Below, piece after piece: positions 18,824-27,944 of a DNA stretch of 64,000 bases. The translations under genes were made by a program, and so were the position numbers. Numbering within the stretch: position 1 is the first letter of the stretch; every line of letters begins with the position of its first letter. The DNA lies in NCBI GenBank assembly GCA_013140705.1, contig JABFSH010000014.1:122521-186520 (forward strand). Direction: 5' to 3'. The notes below the pieces were generated by a model, which saw nothing but the letters and a program-made list of their open reading frames with translations, was not told the origin of the DNA and ran no database searches. The stretch comes from Methylococcaceae bacterium (GTDB lineage: Bacteria; Pseudomonadota; Gammaproteobacteria; Methylococcales; Methylomonadaceae).

Positions 18824-18913
18824 GGCCAATAAGTGATAGATATGTTAAGTTGCGCAGTTTGTCAGGGAATCCGTCTTAACCATAATGCAGACAAAAACCT
18901 GGTTTTGAATACG

Positions 18914-18989
<76 letters not shown>

Positions 18990-19013
18990 AATAGTTTCGT
19001 GCAATCATCACAG

Positions 19014-19089
<76 letters not shown>

Positions 19090-19154
19090 GCTGCTGCAAA
19101 AGAGCGCTATTAGACTCGATATTCGAACAACAGTCAAGACAAACAAATTCAATT

Positions 19155-19790
19155 TTATTGGGGTGGTAATTGAGTTGTTCCGGGTTCTTTTGAAAACAAG
19201 TTGATAATAAACCTAAAAACTTTTTTCACACCAACCGCTAAGCGCGGTAGCAGCCATATCATCAACAGAATAAAAATAACCAGAGCGCCCAAAAATAGCA
19301 GCGGATGATTAATACAAGCCCAGACACCGCCGACAACTGCAATATCTTCGCTGACTGATGCAAACCAGTTGCTGAATGGTTCCGGTGACGTATTGATCAG
19401 AACCCGTGATCCTGCCTTGGTCGCATGTGTTCCCGCAGTCAGGCCGCCACCAAGAATAGCCGCCGCAATTTCAACCGCCGGATTCAAGTCGCCAATTGCG
19501 CCAGCAGCGAGCATGGCACCTGCTGGAATACGAACAAAGGTGTGAATGGCATCCCATCCGGTATCAACACCGGGCATTTTGTCGGCAAAGAATTCGACCA
19601 TGTACATCAAGCCAGCAGCTCCCATCACCATAGGATCGGCCACAATTTGCAAATTCTGCGGCAGATCAATATTACCGGTATTGGCAAGATAGCCCAATGT
19701 AAATAGCGTTGCATACAGATTCAGGCCGCTTGCCCATGCCAAGCCCATGGACAGGGCTAACGTTGCCGATATTTGATCCAGTGCTTCCAT
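19155..19790 (-). CDS. DUF4126 family membrane protein
   Basis: A 211-residue protein with about five hydrophobic segments and the DUF4126 pattern: LGLAWASGLNLYATLF-like N-terminus (ALSMGLAWASGLNLYATLFT), MYMVEFFADKMPGVDTGWD, and AAAILGGGLTAGTHATKAGS. The family is widespread and of unknown function. It is predicted to lie in the inner membrane. It is oriented with the tRNA-Phe pair but is separated from it by 65 bp, with no clear operon partner. Confidence 0.8.
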   Translation of the reverse strand: MEALDQISATLALSMGLAWASGLNLYATLFTLGYLANTGNIDLPQNLQIVADPMVMGAAGLMYMVEFFADKMPGVDTGWDAIHTFVRIPAGAMLAAGAIGDLNPAVEIAAAILGGGLTAGTHATKAGSRVLINTSPEPFSNWFASVSEDIAVVGGVWACINHPLLFLGALVIFILLMIWLLPRLAVGVKKVFRFIINLFSKEPGTTQLPPQ

Positions 19791-20173
19791 TTTGAATGCC
19801 CTCTTGTAATTGAGGTATTCAGCGTATCATATTTTTCTGAACTGAAGTTAAATGCAAGGTATGGAAAATAAGGCCAAGTTGATGATAACCTGCCGGATAA
19901 GGCACCCGGCAGATAACAACCTTAGTCTATGTACATCAGGCCGATTTATAACCGTCTTTCCCATTAGAAAAATCGATATACACACCAATAGTGAGACTTA
20001 TCAGTAGGGAATGTCCGAAACGAAACCTCGCACACGTGATGTTCTGCGGAAGGATTTCGTTCGGACGGATTGCTAACACGACAGATGTACTGTCAAGGTG
20101 CGACCAGTTCCAAAATGAACCATGGAACTGGTGCCCGGTCAGCAGGCATTGAAGGCTTGCCGGGATCAGGAGA
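19791..20173. other. Non-coding gap with one strong hairpin
   Basis: A 383-bp gap with no supported gene. CTGCCGG (19890-19896) and CCGGCAG (19906-19912) form a perfect 7-bp stem with a 9-base loop and no following T-run. It may be a transcription stop or a small palindromic repeat. Confidence 0.4.
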
Positions 20174-21415
20174 TCACTGCCCTGCTGCGCGCTCGATAAC
20201 CACCAGTCCGCCTTTAACCACCAGTCGCGGGAACTCAAGTTCCTTGAATTTCTCCAGCACACTGCTGCCGGTCACGATAATGTCAGCCGGCGCGCCTACT
20301 TCAATCTTGCCGAGTTGCGGGACTCCGAGGTATGTTCCGGCTTCGCTGGTTGCCGAAGCCAACGCCGCAGCAAGCGCGGTTAGGTAATCTTTGCCGTTAT
20401 GAAATCCGACATGTAATCCCATGTGGATCTCCTGGGCATCGATGCCGTGCGGGATGTCCGGGTGTCCCATGTCGGTGGAATAGAATAGTTTGGCTCCGGC
20501 ATGCACGAGAGCCGCAGCATTGTCGAGTGCGCCCTCGCACGCCACTTCCGTGTCGATGGTACCGTCAATCGCTATCTTTTTTGCACCGGCTTCAGTGATC
20601 ACGGGTGCTGTCAGTCGATCGCAAGGCGAGTGAGCCCATTCGTCCACACCCGCAGCGAGCGCGCGTTGCGCACCGAAGTCATTGCCGAAGTACGCTGTCA
20701 CTTTCACGTGATGGGTGTTGTGCGCCTGGTCGACGATGGCAGCGAGTTCTCCATTGGACAGGGTGGCCCATGGCGGGAAAAATGCCGGCTCATGCCAGTT
20801 CCACGGTGCTCCGGGTTCACCGCCTTCTTCTAAAGACACAGCAATGACGCTGGCGCCCTGGGCAATCAATGAGTCCACCTTCGCTCGCGCTGCAGTCTCT
20901 CCCGTGACCTCGACGCCGGAACCGGGGAACACCACATTGGGATAGCCGTTCGGCGCCTGCAGGATCGGCCCGGAGAAGAATTGGCGCAACTGGTACGGTT
21001 TGTTGGTGAGGGCCGCTGTGATCGGTTCCGCCGATCCTAAGTCTCGCGCTGTGGTCACGCCGTGTTCCAGCATCCGCCGTGCCGGCACTCCGTTGACGAG
21101 GTGATGGGTATGCATGTCAATAAAACCCGGCAGGATCGTCCCTGTGGGTATATTGACGGTCTTGGTGCCTTTGGGGGCACTGATCTGGCTGGCCGGCCCA
21201 ACCTTCAATATCTTCCCGTTCTGTACGAGGACAGCCTGCGGGCCGAACTGGAAGCTTGTGCCGTCAAACAGCAGATTGGTTTTGATTAGCAACGGGGGCG
21301 TCGAAGGGCTGCTTGCCGTAGTAACGGCGGCTATGGCTGACTGGCCAACCAGAGTAGCAACGATTGCCGCTGCAGCGGTTGTGATCGCCATGTTGCGTCG
21401 TGTTTGCGTTGTCAT
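20174..21415 (-). CDS. Exported amidohydrolase-family protein with atypical metal site
   Basis: A 413-residue protein with a signal peptide (RRN followed by a hydrophobic alanine-rich stretch, Tat-like but not proven), then a composite amidohydrolase fold of the imidazolonepropionase-like type. The metal motif HTHH is near residue 102 (LPGFIDMHTHHLVNG). A conserved DMGHPDIPHG appears late, and EWAHSPCDR supplies another histidine. Where relatives have a further histidine (V-x-H-A), this protein has KVTAYFGND, and the usual GADVIK lysine region reads GASVIAVS. The substrate is unknown. GAGGAAAAATAATG gives a good ribosome-binding site. Its base composition looks more GC-rich than its neighbours, which suggests transfer. 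Confidence 0.8.
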   Translation of the reverse strand: MTTQTRRNMAITTAAAAIVATLVGQSAIAAVTTASSPSTPPLLIKTNLLFDGTSFQFGPQAVLVQNGKILKVGPASQISAPKGTKTVNIPTGTILPGFIDMHTHHLVNGVPARRMLEHGVTTARDLGSAEPITAALTNKPYQLRQFFSGPILQAPNGYPNVVFPGSGVEVTGETAARAKVDSLIAQGASVIAVSLEEGGEPGAPWNWHEPAFFPPWATLSNGELAAIVDQAHNTHHVKVTAYFGNDFGAQRALAAGVDEWAHSPCDRLTAPVITEAGAKKIAIDGTIDTEVACEGALDNAAALVHAGAKLFYSTDMGHPDIPHGIDAQEIHMGLHVGFHNGKDYLTALAAALASATSEAGTYLGVPQLGKIEVGAPADIIVTGSSVLEKFKELEFPRLVVKGGLVVIERAAGQ

Positions 21416-21458
21416 TATTTTTCCTCGTTTTTCTAATTAGAATGAAATGGATAGAAGT

Positions 21459-21719
21459 TTAATTAGGCTTCTCCGCCTTGTTATATCGAAGGATGCATCC
21501 TGCGATGACATCGTCAACGATTCTTCTAAATTTAAGCCTCCGTATTGACAGGCAATACATTATCCAGGCCAATATAACTAAGCAACAACTACGCCAGAAT
21601 AAATTGAATGGCACATTACCGCTTTTTTTAGCGCTAACTAATGGTTTTATTGCTGAAAGAGTAAATATTTTCTTGTCGATGGGATTTATAGCTTGCCAAA
21701 GGGTTAAAAAGTTAAGCAA
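21459..21719 (-). CDS. Small hypothetical membrane protein
   Basis: An 86-codon frame starting at TTG (21719), with GGAG four bases upstream and a stop 43 bp before the amidohydrolase start. It has one hydrophobic segment (CCLVILAWIMYCLSI) and a basic C-terminus (RRLKFRRIVDDVIAGC). It resembles no family I know. The paired palindromes at 21765 and 21860 sit upstream of it, which slightly favours a real leader gene of the amidohydrolase operon. It could equally be a chance frame. Confidence 0.3.
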   Translation of the reverse strand: MLNFLTLWQAINPIDKKIFTLSAIKPLVSAKKSGNVPFNLFWRSCCLVILAWIMYCLSIRRLKFRRIVDDVIAGCILRYNKAEKPN

Positions 21720-21764
21720 TATGCTCCAAAATCTGGCAACTAATTCGAATAAGAAGAAAAAAAG

Positions 21765-21780
21765 TGTGTCATATCACACA
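21765..21780. promoter_or_regulatory. Operator-like palindrome 1 (TGTGTCATATCACACA)
   Basis: A 16-bp imperfect palindrome, 7 of 8 symmetric positions, 46 bp upstream of the small frame at 21719. It shares the TGTGT...ACACA design with the site at 21860. The regulator is not known. Confidence 0.45.
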
Positions 21781-21859
21781 TTTTTCGATAAAAAAATACC
21801 GTGCAACCGCAGAATCTGAGAGTGATTAAAAAAAACTGCGTGAAATGACTCACTTTTGG

Positions 21860-21875
21860 TGTGTTAAATAACACA
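21860..21875. promoter_or_regulatory. Operator-like palindrome 2 (TGTGTTAAATAACACA)
   Basis: A 16-bp palindrome with perfect 7-bp arms TGTGTTA/TAACACA, exactly 95 bp from palindrome 1 (about nine helical turns). Two similar sites on one face of the helix suggest a cooperative repressor or looping. Confidence 0.45.
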
Positions 21876-22215
21876 GTTTAATTAGTGAGAATTAAAATCG
21901 CCGCGAAGTTTAAATAGCCAAAAGCTATCTTCAATTGAAAATCGACTGCGCGGATTGAGCAATTTTTGCATGAAGTGTTTAGGGGACTTCTAAAAATTGC
22001 ACTTCGACAAGCTCTCAAGAAACAGCTTTTTACATATGTAAAATCAATGAATTATGACCCTATAAAAAATACAAAAAACTGCGGCAAACAGCGGAAGTTT
22101 CTTGGTCACGCCTTGCCACCGTAAGGGGCTTGTTGTGCCCAGTGCGAACTAATGTCTTTTTAATTCAGCGATTTATCCGCTCGTGCTGAGCTTGTCGAAG
22201 CATGAACGGATAATT
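21876..22215. other. Non-coding gap holding a degenerate repeat pair
   Basis: No gene is supported here. The gap contains one direct and most of one inverted copy of a dispersed repeat (21981-22019 and 22169-22228), described separately. Confidence 0.5.
21981..22019 (+). repeat. Dispersed repeat, copy 1
   Basis: It begins GGGGACTTCTAAAAATTGC and continues CTTCGACAAGCTC. It resembles the copy at 24457-24500 in the same orientation and the inverted copy at 22169-22228. The CTTCGACAAGCTC core is common in dispersed palindromic repeats of gammaproteobacteria. Confidence 0.55.
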
Positions 22216-22228
22216 TCAAGAGGTCCCC
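22169..22228 (-). repeat. Dispersed repeat, copy 2 (inverted)
   Basis: On the minus strand it reads GGGGACCTCTTGAAATTATCC and then CTTCGACAAGCTCAGC, sharing both ends of copy 1 in reverse orientation. It overlaps the last codons of the sulfatase gene: GGG ACC TCT TGA are its final three codons and stop. Confidence 0.55.
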
Positions 22229-24228
22229 TTTACTTGTTTTTTTGAGTCATATTCCTGCCAGCGCAGCGCTTCCCATGCCTGGATCAAGCTTGTTATTCTG
22301 TCTTTATAAAGAGGATCTGCCAGCGCTTCCTTATAAGAACGCCATACTTTGAGATCACTGAAGAAAACTTCTTCGGATCGGAAATCGAAAAGTGTTCTGA
22401 TGCCATTAGCCGTAACATTGGCAATCAACGTTGGATGCGAGAGGGTGCCGACAAATTGAAAGACTTGCTTGTTTTTATTCGACCAGGTGTTTTTTAAACC
22501 TAGCGCTGATCTGATTGTGAGTTCGGCGACATCGACCTGCCCCATCGGCTCATCAACAACTATGTTAGGATCATTGATAATTAATGGGATCTTCGTCTGA
22601 GTATCATTAAGGGCATGCCCATGGCCCAAAAATTTATCGTCAAACAAGGATTCCCCATGATCGCCCAAAATGACTATTGTCGTTTGATCGAGCAGCTTTT
22701 TTTGTTGCAACGACTCGATCACTTGTCCAACCGCCCAATCGGCATTGGCAATGGCATTCCAGTAACTTGCCGAAAGCCAATTAATGTTTTCCAAATTAAT
22801 TTCAGAGCGCGGAATTAATTTTTTTAAAGTCCGCTTTGCCATCCTGGGATGCGAATAAGGAAAATGGGCAGCCTGAAAGTTCAAATAGAAAAACTGTGGC
22901 TTCGAGAAATCAAGTTGATTAAATCGTGTTTTGAATTGCTGAACAACCCGCTCCTCACTGAGCCGTAAACTGCCTGATTCAGTGCTGGGAAAAACTCTAT
23001 CGTCAATGGCCGTCCTGGCATCAAAATAATAATTACCTTTACCCTTCATGCCTGTAGTTTCGGCTACATTGCCAAAGGATTCATCCTGTCCGGAAATAAT
23101 GGATAACCGATACCCGGCAGATTGCAGGAATTGCAGAAGCGGCATTTTTTTTCGATCAGACGCCAATACCCGATTAAAAATGGCATTAATTGATGTTACG
23201 GTATAGCCGGTATGACTATATGCATATTTTATTGAAGTCCCATTGCGCGCGATTTCTCTCATCACGGGTGCCACATACTGACCATCCTCTTTATGATCCA
23301 GCAAATCCGCTCGTGCAGTTTCCAATACAATCAGGATGATATGTTTGCCCGCCATCGGCTCAATGTCTGAAAAACTATCTGCCGTCGTGTTTAAAGCCGT
23401 GGCATCACCCAGGAAACCATCTTCATCTTTGCCATTGTCTGGAATATCCAGGGCGCCGGGAAAACTATCAGCATTGAAGGGTACGGTATCCTTGGGATAA
23501 GAAAAAATCCCATAGCCGTCCCTATCAATGTCGGACACTTTGTCCAGAATGCTGCTTATCAAGCGATACGATGTCTTTTTTTCCAGGCCATATCTCAGAA
23601 AATTATGGTTGGAAATAAAAATTGTTATGAGCGGAAGGGTGACAATGACGAGTAAAAGCAAACCGCGATAACTGCCATGCTCTTCGTTGTTTTCGAAAAG
23701 CTGGCAAATAAAGACATTATGTTTTATGAGCTTAACAATGATAAAGCAACAAATCGCAACAATCATAATGATCCCGATAAATAACGCGATTTCATTGCTG
23801 GCGTAAATTAAAGCCTCCTTTACATTACCTGCGCCTAAATTACTGATAATCTGTAGATTGATCGCATCGCTGAAATAAGACAGCACTTTGAATTCCAGCG
23901 CCAACCAAATGCCTGTGATCAACAAGACCACAACAATAAAATTGTAATAAACGATAAGACCATATTTGTTTAGCTTATCGGCAATAAAGAACCAACTGGC
24001 TGCCAACAAACCGACTAAAGACAGATCGAACCAAAACGATAACGAAATAAAAAGCAATTTCTCTGAAAAGGTTCTGTAGGCATAAGGCTGCAAAAACCCT
24101 CCAGTGAAAATGTCATATTTAAAATGCAGCAAGACTAATTCAAAAATTTGCAGGACTATTACGGTAATCAAAACTACAATTAACCGACGATATCGCCTTA
24201 CGATAGTTACCAGATCACTTAATAACAT
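22216..24228 (-). CDS. Membrane sulfatase / LTA-synthase-like phosphotransferase
   Basis: A 670-residue protein. Its N-terminal third has five hydrophobic segments (about residues 13-33, 50-75, 92-110, 142-165, 187-207), and a periplasmic alkaline-phosphatase-superfamily domain covers about residues 290-640. Domain features: HIILIVLETARADLLDH (first metal site), the probable nucleophile region AYSHTGYTVTSINAIF, and VILGDHGESLFDD (metal aspartate and histidine). The layout matches LtaS, phosphoethanolamine transferases and PbgA/YejM-type proteins, so it may modify lipid headgroups or surface polymers. The substrate is unknown. Its stop codon lies in a dispersed repeat, so its C-terminus may be altered. 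Confidence 0.8.
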   Translation of the reverse strand: MLLSDLVTIVRRYRRLIVVLITVIVLQIFELVLLHFKYDIFTGGFLQPYAYRTFSEKLLFISLSFWFDLSLVGLLAASWFFIADKLNKYGLIVYYNFIVVVLLITGIWLALEFKVLSYFSDAINLQIISNLGAGNVKEALIYASNEIALFIGIIMIVAICCFIIVKLIKHNVFICQLFENNEEHGSYRGLLLLVIVTLPLITIFISNHNFLRYGLEKKTSYRLISSILDKVSDIDRDGYGIFSYPKDTVPFNADSFPGALDIPDNGKDEDGFLGDATALNTTADSFSDIEPMAGKHIILIVLETARADLLDHKEDGQYVAPVMREIARNGTSIKYAYSHTGYTVTSINAIFNRVLASDRKKMPLLQFLQSAGYRLSIISGQDESFGNVAETTGMKGKGNYYFDARTAIDDRVFPSTESGSLRLSEERVVQQFKTRFNQLDFSKPQFFYLNFQAAHFPYSHPRMAKRTLKKLIPRSEINLENINWLSASYWNAIANADWAVGQVIESLQQKKLLDQTTIVILGDHGESLFDDKFLGHGHALNDTQTKIPLIINDPNIVVDEPMGQVDVAELTIRSALGLKNTWSNKNKQVFQFVGTLSHPTLIANVTANGIRTLFDFRSEEVFFSDLKVWRSYKEALADPLYKDRITSLIQAWEALRWQEYDSKKQVKGTS

Positions 24229-24749
24229 TAATTAAATCCTGATGTGACGGCGCAAATTAATGGCTCGCGCAATCTGTTATGGTTGAAAATTCGTTGGGGC
24301 GCTGCTTCATTCAAAAATTAGTGTATTACCCATACTGAAATTGCCAATGTATAGTTATTGAAAGGTTTTTGTATTGTTTATTAATGAAGTAATCAGTACA
24401 TTTAAAACAATTCGGCGCCCTGATTGCATTGGGCACAGTCGTGGTTGAACCAATTCCGGGAACCTCTAAAAAGAGCACGTCGACAGATTCTCCTGAGTGT
24501 AGCCGAAAGGTTCAGACGAACGAAAAAATTGTCTCTCGCTTTATCGGGAATTTATGTTTAGTCATACTTAGCTATTCATACATTGAACATGTCGTAGCAT
24601 GAAGGGTTAATTTTAGCGATTCCCTTTTGGGAATATTTATCCCGTTATCTTGCTTCCTCTCAATCACCACTGGGGTACAATACCGAAGCACACTAAAAAG
24701 CTCCGCAACTTCATCGGCATGCAATTGACATTACTATTTATCGTTGTTC
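24229..24749. other. 521-bp non-coding gap between divergent genes
   Basis: Separates the sulfatase-like and transglycosylase genes, which are transcribed away from each other. It contains one copy of the dispersed repeat (24457-24500). No gene is seen; the promoters are presumably here but no strong match was found. Confidence 0.5.
24457..24500 (+). repeat. Dispersed repeat, copy 3
   Basis: CGGGAACCTCTAAAAAGAGC followed by ACGTCGACAGATTCTCCTGAG aligns over about 40 bp with the copy at 21981-22019, with several mismatches. Confidence 0.5.
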
Positions 24750-25847
24750 ATGAATAAACCTGCTACTACGCGCCAAGCCGTTAACGATGGCACCAAACCT
24801 CAGCCGAAAAGAAAACCGCGTGCGACGGGCCCTCGAAAATCATCGCGTAAACCAGACCCTGCAGCGAAAGCAAATCTAAAATTTCGCTATGGTTTAATCA
24901 TCGCAGAAATACTGAGTTTAGTAACTATCACAGTATCAGCGATCATAGTGCTTTTAGGCTATTCGGCTAACCGGTTTTCAGGCACCAGTTTTTTTGGCAG
25001 TCTATTGCCTTTCGCCATTGGCGTGCTGATTTTGGCTCTAGTCACATCTGTGTTTTTGCTGAGCTGGTGGAAGACACGAAAATGGTTGAGTTCCAGAGCC
25101 CCCAAATTGCTTCCCGTTGTCCCGATCGGACTGGCCTTGATCATCGGCGTGCTTATCATACAAGATAAATTTACGCTGGCCTATGGCAGTTTCCGTACGC
25201 TAGTGGGAGGTAAACAGGAGGCCAGCCGTGTAACACTTGCCCATCAGGTTTATGCTGCTTACCGGCGTTACAATGCAAATCAGCTCTCAAAGCTGGTAGG
25301 AAGAGCGCAGGCCTACCAACCCTTCATAGAAGAAGCCGCCAAAATCTTCGACATTGATCAAAATCTTCTGCAGGGTGTTGCCGCCACTGAATCATCATTT
25401 CTGCCCAGAAATAGCAGCGATGGTGGTCGCGGTTTGTTTCAGATTACCTCAGTCCCCAAATCCGTTCTGGCCGAAGCCGGCCAAGAACTGGACGTGCCCG
25501 AACCTTTGCTGAATAACCCACGACATAATACCTTCGTGGCTGCAGCGACTTTAAAATATTATCTCGAAGAAATGAACAACGACCTGTTTATGGGGTTGCT
25601 AGCCTATAACATCGGCTCTAAAAACGGAGGCTTACGATTTATCATGCAGCAATATGGTGCAAAGGATTTCGTCACCATTCAGCCTTATTTGCAAGTCTTC
25701 CCGCGCGATTATCCGATTCGTGTCCTATCCTATTCACTGGCCTTCAGGCTATGGGAAAAAGAGGGGAAATTGCTAGCCTATGAAGAAGGTGACAATGCCG
25801 CTCGCATTCAGCGCATCGGCATACCTGGCCTTGACAGTCCACTTTAA
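24750..25847 (+). CDS. Membrane-anchored lytic transglycosylase (SLT domain)
   Basis: A 365-residue protein from the ATG at 24750; an in-frame TTG six bases earlier is unlikely. A basic cytoplasmic N-terminus (RKPRATGPRKSSRKPD) precedes three hydrophobic segments. The C-terminal half (about residues 170-340) is a goose-lysozyme/SLT fold with the catalytic glutamate in GVAATESSFLPRN and the conserved GGRGLFQIT and AYNIGSKNGG. Such enzymes cut the glycan strands of peptidoglycan. The three-helix anchor before an SLT domain is less common than a lipoprotein or signal peptide. It is upstream of uvrC on the same strand. Confidence 0.85.
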   Translation: MNKPATTRQAVNDGTKPQPKRKPRATGPRKSSRKPDPAAKANLKFRYGLIIAEILSLVTITVSAIIVLLGYSANRFSGTSFFGSLLPFAIGVLILALVTSVFLLSWWKTRKWLSSRAPKLLPVVPIGLALIIGVLIIQDKFTLAYGSFRTLVGGKQEASRVTLAHQVYAAYRRYNANQLSKLVGRAQAYQPFIEEAAKIFDIDQNLLQGVAATESSFLPRNSSDGGRGLFQITSVPKSVLAEAGQELDVPEPLLNNPRHNTFVAAATLKYYLEEMNNDLFMGLLAYNIGSKNGGLRFIMQQYGAKDFVTIQPYLQVFPRDYPIRVLSYSLAFRLWEKEGKLLAYEEGDNAARIQRIGIPGLDSPL

Positions 25848-25875
25848 TCGCTGACTATTCCGGAAGTTAACTCAC

Positions 25876-25998
25876 ATGAGTAGACAAAAATCAACCATTG
25901 CCTCTTGGAAACGATTATCAATACCTGAATTTGGCGAGATGTTGCTGGCTCTGCAAGGTATCAGCGCTGGCACCTCTGGGTTTAAAATACCTGAATAA
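25876..25998 (+). CDS. Possible 40-residue small protein
   Basis: ATG at 25876 with GGAAG ten bases upstream, ending at TAA 25998. The predicted peptide begins MSRQKSTIASWKRL and contains EFGEMLLALQG; there is no recognised family. It lies between the transglycosylase and uvrC genes on the same strand. It may be a leader or a chance frame. Confidence 0.25.
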   Translation: MSRQKSTIASWKRLSIPEFGEMLLALQGISAGTSGFKIPE

Positions 25999-26030
25999 AA
26001 TTCCTGACAGCGATATTCCCAATCCAATCA

Positions 26031-27944
26031 ATGAATACCCCCATTACAGATAACGCCTTTGATGCTAACAGTTTTTTAAAAACGCTGACCACGCGACCGG
26101 GCATTTACAAAATGCTGAATGGCCAAGGTGACATTATTTATATTGGCAAAGCCAAAAACCTCAAAAATCGCGTTTCCAGCTATTTTAAAACGCAATCAGT
26201 TTCGATCAAACAACAAACAATGGTAGCAAAAATTGCCGCCATTGAAGTCATTGTAACCCATACCGAAGGTGAAGCCCTGTTGCTGGAATGCCAGCAAATC
26301 AAACATCATCGGCCACGCTACAATATCTGCTTAAGAGATGATAAATCTTTTCCGTATATATTCCTGTCCAGTGAACAGGCGTTCCCACAGCTTGCTTTTC
26401 ATCGCGGTGCAAAAAAAAAGCGCGGTCAATATTTTGGTCCTTATCCCAGTGCAAGCGCCGCACGGGAAAGCATGAAACAACTGCAAAAACTGTTTCCGGT
26501 TCGACAATGCGAAGATGCTGTTTACAACCATCGCACGCGTCCGTGCCTGCAACATCAAATAGAGCGCTGTACGGCTCCCTGTGTCGGGTTCATTGATCAG
26601 GCGTCTTACGCTCACGATGTAGACAATACCATCCTGTTTCTGGAAGGCAAAGGTGGTCAGTTGATCGAGCAGTTGATAAGCCGCATGGAACAAGCCGCTG
26701 ATGCTCAGGAATATGAAAAGGCCGCCATGTATCGCGATAGAATTGCAAAATTGCGGCAAGTACTGGAACGCAATTTTGTGCAGGGTGAAAAAGGCGATGT
26801 CGATATCATTGCTTGCGCCACCAAGGCAAACCTGGCTTGCGTACAGGTGTTTTTTATTCGTCATGGCCAACATCTGGGCAATAAGGTCTTTTTCCCAAAA
26901 ATGAGTGAAGAACATGATCCTGCTGCCATTTTGCAGGCCTTTATTCCGCAATATTATCTGGAAAAACAAATCCCTTTGGAATTAATAACGAGTCACGAAC
27001 CTGGTGAAATCCAGTTATTGATGGAAGTGTTATCCAGTCAAGCCAAACATACAGTCCTTATTTCTCCCAATGTGCGTGGAGAACGTCTGAAATGGCTGCA
27101 AATGGCCTTGACCAATGCTGAAAATGCCTTGATGAGCAAACTGGCTGATAAACAGGGGCTCCATTCCCGTTTTCTCAGTTTGCAGGAGATACTTGGTTGC
27201 CAGGAATTACCGAATCGTCTCGAGTGCTTTGATATCAGCCATACTCAAGGCGAGCAAACTGTCGCATCCTGTGTGGTTTTTGATCAGGATGGCCCGGTCA
27301 AATCAGCTTATCGCCGCTACAATATTGAAGGAATTACAGGCGGCGACGATTATGCGGCCATGCATCAGGCTGTTTTAAGGCGGTTTAAACGATTAAAACT
27401 GGAGAACAAGACTACGCAAGAAAATACGATGGCTGAAATAGCCGCAACAGAAATTTCAAAACGGTATCCCGACGCAATAACGGGTATGCCGGACATCCTG
27501 TTTATTGATGGGGGTAAAGGCCAGGTTCAAGCAGCAGAAAAGGCATTAGCGGAAATAAACATAAACAATGTTATGATAGTTGGCGTATCAAAAGGTCCGG
27601 ACCGAAAACCCGGCATGGAAAAACTGATTCAGGCGGGTCATGATCAACCGCTTGAGTTTAACGCCGGGGCCAGCGGCTTGTTACTTATTCAGCATATTCG
27701 TGACGAAGCCCATCGATTTGCGATTACAGGACACCGACAACGTCGTGGCAAGGTGACTAAACAGTCTATTCTGGAGAGTATTTCAGGATTGGGCGCCAAA
27801 AGACGGCAAGTATTATTAAAACAGTTTGGAGGACTGCAGGGCGTTTCCCAGGCCGGGGTGGATGCACTATGCAGCGTAGACGGCATCAGTCGACAATTGG
27901 CTCAACGCATTTACGAACACTTTCATCACCAAGATGACTATTGA
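26031..27944 (+). CDS. uvrC: Excinuclease ABC subunit C
   Basis: A 637-residue nuclease, slightly longer than E. coli UvrC (610). The GIY-YIG domain is at the N-terminus (TRPGIYKMLNGQGDIIYIGK), the UVR motif is near residues 205-240, the RNase H-like nuclease has ILFIDGGKGQVQAAEK, and the C-terminal helix-hairpin-helix region contains ISGLGAKRRQVLLKQFGG. It makes the dual incisions around UvrB-bound DNA damage. Its end overlaps the start of pgsA by 11 bp, the same arrangement as the uvrC-pgsA pair in E. coli, so they are co-transcribed. Confidence 0.95.
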   Translation: MNTPITDNAFDANSFLKTLTTRPGIYKMLNGQGDIIYIGKAKNLKNRVSSYFKTQSVSIKQQTMVAKIAAIEVIVTHTEGEALLLECQQIKHHRPRYNICLRDDKSFPYIFLSSEQAFPQLAFHRGAKKKRGQYFGPYPSASAARESMKQLQKLFPVRQCEDAVYNHRTRPCLQHQIERCTAPCVGFIDQASYAHDVDNTILFLEGKGGQLIEQLISRMEQAADAQEYEKAAMYRDRIAKLRQVLERNFVQGEKGDVDIIACATKANLACVQVFFIRHGQHLGNKVFFPKMSEEHDPAAILQAFIPQYYLEKQIPLELITSHEPGEIQLLMEVLSSQAKHTVLISPNVRGERLKWLQMALTNAENALMSKLADKQGLHSRFLSLQEILGCQELPNRLECFDISHTQGEQTVASCVVFDQDGPVKSAYRRYNIEGITGGDDYAAMHQAVLRRFKRLKLENKTTQENTMAEIAATEISKRYPDAITGMPDILFIDGGKGQVQAAEKALAEININNVMIVGVSKGPDRKPGMEKLIQAGHDQPLEFNAGASGLLLIQHIRDEAHRFAITGHRQRRGKVTKQSILESISGLGAKRRQVLLKQFGGLQGVSQAGVDALCSVDGISRQLAQRIYEHFHHQDDY

